Positions 61,134 to 64,000 of a DNA stretch of 64,000 bases are shown one piece after another. This DNA is from an uncultured Paracoccaceae bacterium (lineage in GTDB: Bacteria > Pseudomonadota > Alphaproteobacteria > Rhodobacterales > Rhodobacteraceae): the NCBI GenBank assembly GCA_947488175.1, contig CANKYO010000007.1, forward strand, positions 62,001 to 126,000, written 5' to 3'. A model generated the notes under the pieces. That model saw nothing but the letters and a program-made list of their open reading frames with translations, was not told the origin of the DNA and searched no databases. A program made the position numbers and the translations under genes. How positions within the stretch are numbered: the stretch's first letter is position 1; each line of letters starts with the position of its first letter.

Positions 61134-62200
61134 TTGATTTTCTGATTATCGGGGGCGGGATCGCGGGTATCTCCGCTGCGGCTCGGCTGTCAGACTTGGG
61201 CCAGGTCACCGTGCTCGAGGCCGAGGATGCCCTCGCCTACCACGCCTCCGGACGGTCCGCTGCCATGTTCGAAGAAAGCTACGGCAAACCGGCCACGATC
61301 GCGCTCAACGCCGCCAGCCGGGATTATCACGCCAGCGCCTTGGTACTCAGTCCACGCGGGCTGCTTATGATCGGTAACGGGGAAAACGCGGACGCCTTCG
61401 CTGGCGACTGCAAGAACATGAAACTGGACGAAATCGACGTCGCCGCCGCACTCAATTTCATCCCTATCCTGAACAAGGATAAGTTCGACCGCGCCGCCTA
61501 TCACAGTGATGCATGGGACATCGATACCGACAAGCTGATCCAGACCTTCGCCCGGGATGCCCGAAAAAAGGGGGCACAGATAAACACAAAGTCCAAGGTG
61601 ACGCAGATCACGCGCATCCAGACCGGGTGGGAGGTCGTGAGCGAAGGGGCCAGCTATTTTGCCAAGAACCTCGTCAACGCGAGCGGTGCCTGGGTCGATG
61701 TGGTCGCCGACATGGCCGGAATCACGCCCTTGGGTTTCACGCCGTTCCGCAGGTCCATGGCGCGACTGCCAGCCCCCGGCGGGCACGACGTCAAATCCTG
61801 GCCCATGCTCTTTGGTCCGGGGGAAACCTGGTATGCCAAACCTGATGCCGGTGCGCTGATCGTCTCCCCCGCCGACGAAGACCCGGTAGAACCGCACGAC
61901 GCATTCACCGATGACATGACACTGGCCGAAGGGCTAATGCGTTACGAGGACACGGTGACCGAACCCGTCGTGCGGCTGCTGGCCTCATGGGCGGGGCTGC
62001 GCACCTTTGCACCTGACCGCAATCTGGTGCTTGGTCCCGATGCGAACGATGAAAACTTCATCTGGTGCGCCGGGCAAGGCGGCTATGGGATGCAATCGGC
62101 CCCGGGCGCCAGCCAGTTGCTCGCCGATATCATCGGCGGCAGACAGCCCAGCATCGACGCGGCCACAGTCGCGGCATTGTCGCCGGCCCGGTTTGCATGA
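61130..62200 (+). CDS. FAD-dependent amino-acid oxidoreductase, D-arginine dehydrogenase-like
   Basis: The 356-residue DAO-family flavoprotein begins with the dinucleotide motif FLIIGGGIAGISAAARLSDL, then HASGRSAAMFEESYG, a loop typical of D-arginine dehydrogenases (DauA) that deaminate D-amino acids. The C-terminal FIWCAGQGGYGMQSAPGASQ contacts the flavin. It has no signal sequence. The start is GTG at 61130, overlapping the stop of the reductase. Exact amino acid is unknown. Confidence 0.87.
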   Translation: MIDFLIIGGGIAGISAAARLSDLGQVTVLEAEDALAYHASGRSAAMFEESYGKPATIALNAASRDYHASALVLSPRGLLMIGNGENADAFAGDCKNMKLDEIDVAAALNFIPILNKDKFDRAAYHSDAWDIDTDKLIQTFARDARKKGAQINTKSKVTQITRIQTGWEVVSEGASYFAKNLVNASGAWVDVVADMAGITPLGFTPFRRSMARLPAPGGHDVKSWPMLFGPGETWYAKPDAGALIVSPADEDPVEPHDAFTDDMTLAEGLMRYEDTVTEPVVRLLASWAGLRTFAPDRNLVLGPDANDENFIWCAGQGGYGMQSAPGASQLLADIIGGRQPSIDAATVAALSPARFA

Positions 62201-62916
62201 CCGACCGACGGAACGATCACGGCCAACCCATTGGCCCGGACGTGCCCGGCTGGACCGGTTGCGCCCCGATCCCCCGCACCGCGATGCAGGGGCAATACTG
62301 CGACGTGGTGCCACTCGAAACCAGCCATTCGGCAGACCTGCACACCGCCTACAGCGCCGATAAAACCGGCGCGCTCTGGACCTACATGCCAACCGGCCCT
62401 TTTGGCTCGCTGGCGGAGGTCACTGATTGGGTCAAAGCATGCAGCCAATCCACCGACCCGCTCTTCTTTGCCATTATCGACAAACGAAACAGCAAGGCCA
62501 TCGGAGTCGCCAGCTTCCTGCGTATGGACCCCGCCAACGGCGTGGCAGAAGTCGGCTACATCGCCTTTTCCCCAGCCCTTCAGAAAACACCCATGGCAAC
62601 CGAAGCGATGTATCTGATGATGCGCCGGGTGCTCGGTGAACTGGGCTACCGGCGCTATGAATGGAAATGTGATGCGCTCAATGCCGCTTCACAGGCGGCG
62701 GCAAAACGACTGGGTTTCAGCTACGAAGGCACCTTCCGGCAGGCAATCGTCTACAAAGGGCGGAACCGGGACACAGCGTGGTTTTCGATCATCGACAAGG
62801 ACTGGCCACGCATCCAAACGGCCTTCGAAAACTGGCTGGCGCCCGACAATTTCGACGATAATGGCTTACAGCGCCAACGCCTGAACGCGCTGATGCCTGA
62901 CGACCTGCAGGCCTAG
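62197..62916 (+). CDS. GNAT-family acetyltransferase, RimJ/RimL type
   Basis: The 239-residue product is a larger GNAT: YCDVVPLETSHSADLHTAYS, VASFLRMDPANGVAEVGYIA, then FSPALQKTPMATEAMYLMMR and KRLGFSYEGTFRQAIVYKGR, resembling acetyltransferases that modify ribosomal proteins or antibiotics. The ATG at 62197 overlaps the stop of the flavoprotein (ATGA). It is the third gene of the cassette, suggesting that the same metabolite is acetylated. Confidence 0.85.
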   Translation: MTDRRNDHGQPIGPDVPGWTGCAPIPRTAMQGQYCDVVPLETSHSADLHTAYSADKTGALWTYMPTGPFGSLAEVTDWVKACSQSTDPLFFAIIDKRNSKAIGVASFLRMDPANGVAEVGYIAFSPALQKTPMATEAMYLMMRRVLGELGYRRYEWKCDALNAASQAAAKRLGFSYEGTFRQAIVYKGRNRDTAWFSIIDKDWPRIQTAFENWLAPDNFDDNGLQRQRLNALMPDDLQA

Positions 62917-62968
62917 GCAACATCACTGGCCACTTCACAAGCGGCGCACATGATACCATGTTCTCCAT

Positions 62969-63277
62969 ATGACACAGGACAGCGAGAAACGCACACGCCG
63001 ACGTTTTGACCGCCAGTTTCACCAACTGGCCCGCTTCGCGCCGTGGATCGAGAAACTGCGCAGCCCCGGCTGGGCACTCGCGCGGGCGGCTGTCGGCTTG
63101 CTTTTCATCATCGCCGGCTTTTTGGGTTTTCTGCCGATTCTTGGCTTTTGGATGATCCCGTTGGGGCTTGTTCTGCTCGCAATCGACATCCCCGCGCTGC
63201 AGGCCCCCGTTTCGTCCGCAATCATTCGCGGGCGCCGCCGGCTCAGCACGCTGCGACGAAACCGGAACGGTCGCTAA
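62969..63277 (+). CDS. Small two-helix membrane protein
   Basis: The 102-residue product has a basic N-terminus, two transmembrane helices (ALARAAVGLLFIIAGFLGFL and LGFWMIPLGLVLLAIDIP) and a basic tail (RGRRRLSTLRRNRNGR). The PLGLVLLA turn resembles the PGPGW group of small membrane proteins. Role unknown. The ribosome site is weak. Confidence 0.65.
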   Translation: MTQDSEKRTRRRFDRQFHQLARFAPWIEKLRSPGWALARAAVGLLFIIAGFLGFLPILGFWMIPLGLVLLAIDIPALQAPVSSAIIRGRRRLSTLRRNRNGR

Positions 63278-63280
63278 AAT

Positions 63281-63571
63281 CTAAACCTGATGAAACCGCA
63301 ACGGCTTGCTGTCTTCACGGATCACCACACCCTTGGCCTCCAGATCAAGCTGCACACATTTCTGCCACCAACCCGACGTGGCCCCGCCCGGAAACAGATG
63401 CTCCGGCAAATGCGCTTGTGCGGCCCCTTTCGATTCCTTTGCCGTCATACCGGGCGCGGCTCGAGGCAAAGTGGCCAACATGGCCGCCTTCATCGCCTCG
63501 TATTTTGCCCGATCCACCCGACTGACCCGCCCGGGTGTGTTGATATTCTCAACCTCGATTTTGTCGTCCAT
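63281..63571 (-). CDS. DUF6958-like small protein
   Basis: The 96-residue soluble protein is rich in conserved-looking blocks: KIEVENINTPGRVSRVDRAK, HLPEHLFPGGATSGWWQKCV and QLDLEAKGVVIREDSKPLRF. These match what I recall of the DUF6958 family (winged-helix-like). No function is known. GGAG precedes the ATG. Its stop is close to the stop of the two-helix protein gene with no hairpin between. Confidence 0.72.
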   Translation of the reverse strand: MDDKIEVENINTPGRVSRVDRAKYEAMKAAMLATLPRAAPGMTAKESKGAAQAHLPEHLFPGGATSGWWQKCVQLDLEAKGVVIREDSKPLRFHQV

Positions 63572-63582
63572 CAGAGTCTCCG

Positions 63583-63609
63583 GTAAGATGGGTTTAAACC
63601 CATCTTACG
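63583..63609. repeat. GTAAGATGGGT palindrome, complete copy D
   Basis: A perfect palindrome: GTAAGATGGGT and ACCCATCTTAC arms around TTAA. It lies between the DUF6958-like gene start and the stop of the GcvT-domain gene. It is the reference copy for the shorter ones at 6657, 55383 and 58843. Confidence 0.8.
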
Positions 63610-63621
63610 TTGTGGCCGCTG

Positions 63622-63999
63622 TCAACCATCAGCCCTGATCGTGGCGTTCTTGGGGTCGTAGGGGCTGTCCTCGACAATCTCAGCATTCCACAACTGATCC
63701 AGCATCTTGACCTGCAACTTGGTTCCCACCTCGGCGAGCGCAGGTTTAACATAGCCCATGCCAATCGACTTTTCGAACGCCACCGAATACCCGCCGGATG
63801 TCAGACGCCCTACCCGATTGCCGTCCATATCATAAAGCGCCTCGCGGCCCCACGGGTCCGCGTCATCTGGTCCGTCAATCAGCAGTGTGACGCATTTCGA
63901 CCGGATCCCCTTGGCCTCCATCGCGGCCTTGCCATGGAAATCCTTGGACAGATCGACGAACCTTGGCAAATCCGCCTCCAGCGGCGTCGCATCCCGGCC
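63622..63999 (-). CDS. GcvT-domain FAD dehydrogenase (dimethylglycine dehydrogenase-like), C-terminal end
   Basis: The 3' part of a gene that continues beyond base 64000. The visible ~125 residues read PLEADLPRFVDLSKDFHGKA, VTLLIDGPDDADPWGREALY, GRLTSGGYSVAFEKSIGMGY and end DPKNATIRADG. This is the C-terminal barrel of the aminomethyltransferase (GcvT) module at the end of dimethylglycine or sarcosine dehydrogenases, which oxidise methylated glycines with folate as acceptor. Dimethylglycine dehydrogenase is the likeliest in roseobacters; the FAD domain is outside the window. Confidence 0.82.
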   Translation of the reverse strand, partial: GRDATPLEADLPRFVDLSKDFHGKAAMEAKGIRSKCVTLLIDGPDDADPWGREALYDMDGNRVGRLTSGGYSVAFEKSIGMGYVKPALAEVGTKLQVKMLDQLWNAEIVEDSPYDPKNATIRADG

Positions 64000-64000
64000 C

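Noticed and set aside
1-64000. rRNA, tRNA, CRISPR arrays or insertion sequences
   Set aside because: I looked for conserved rRNA and tRNA arms, regularly spaced repeats and transposase motifs and saw none that could be supported.

Overview
The window is a chromosomal segment of an alphaproteobacterium, most likely a marine Rhodobacteraceae (roseobacter group). The evidence is the gene order chorismate mutase - rpsP - rimM - trmD - rplS - rpmE, a MipZ-type division ATPase, two VPLPA-CTERM secreted proteins, a class I lysyl-tRNA synthetase, dispersed leuC/leuD/leuB, a urease cluster with group-typical extra genes, and fairly high G+C throughout. I see no rRNA, tRNA, CRISPR array, transposase or prophage structural block, so this is mostly core chromosome with accessory patches.

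Layout. 1-6.7 kb: ribosome and tRNA-modification genes (rpsP, rimM, trmD, rplS, rpmE) interrupted by a fused phosphate-binding/OmpA protein, a VPLPA-CTERM protein and a YceI protein. 6.7-14.6 kb: a cytosolic cysteine-rich copper-storage-like protein, a PlsC-like acyltransferase, an RhlE-type helicase, MipZ, a glutamate-synthase-like FMN protein, an EamA exporter and a second VPLPA-CTERM protein. 14.8-24.9 kb: leuB, leuD and leuC, separated by a LysR/NAD(P)-binding divergent pair, an EEP-family protein, a membrane protein and a patatin lipase. 25-34.3 kb: SOUL protein, anchored RTX-repeat protein, MscS channel, GST, an NTF2-FMO fusion and acetyl-CoA synthetase.

34.5-43 kb: a urease cluster on the minus strand (ureD-A-B, an Ala/Lys/Pro-rich protein, ureC, a DUF1127 protein, an unknown exported protein, ureE, ureF, a DUF3995-like membrane protein, ureG). 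Overlapping stops and starts tie the 3' half (ureE-ureF-DUF3995-ureG) into one translational unit, while the Ala/Lys/Pro-rich gene has a consensus -10 of its own. 43-52 kb: a large right-handed beta-helix protein, a paralogue of the phosphate-binding/OmpA fusion, class I lysS, a TerB-like protein and a DUF2330 gene broken by one in-frame stop codon. 52-58 kb: dacB/nadD and a sugar unit (MgrA-like aldo/keto reductase, GH43 glycosidase, beta-propeller). 58-64 kb: a tiny gene coupled to a ten-cysteine protein, a DUF2306 membrane protein, an aldo/keto reductase - FAD oxidoreductase - acetyltransferase cassette with overlapping ends, and the 3' end of a GcvT-domain dehydrogenase.

The least explained signals are: four CCGAC(G/A) direct repeats at an exact 11-bp period inside an inverted repeat (32175-32239); nested inverted repeats in the urease cluster (38434-38478); a dispersed GTAAGATGGGT palindrome present in at least four copies; the 65-residue/ten-cysteine gene pair (58201-58835); and the internal stop in the DUF2330 gene. 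Function names rest on sequence motifs and recalled family features; no database search was run.
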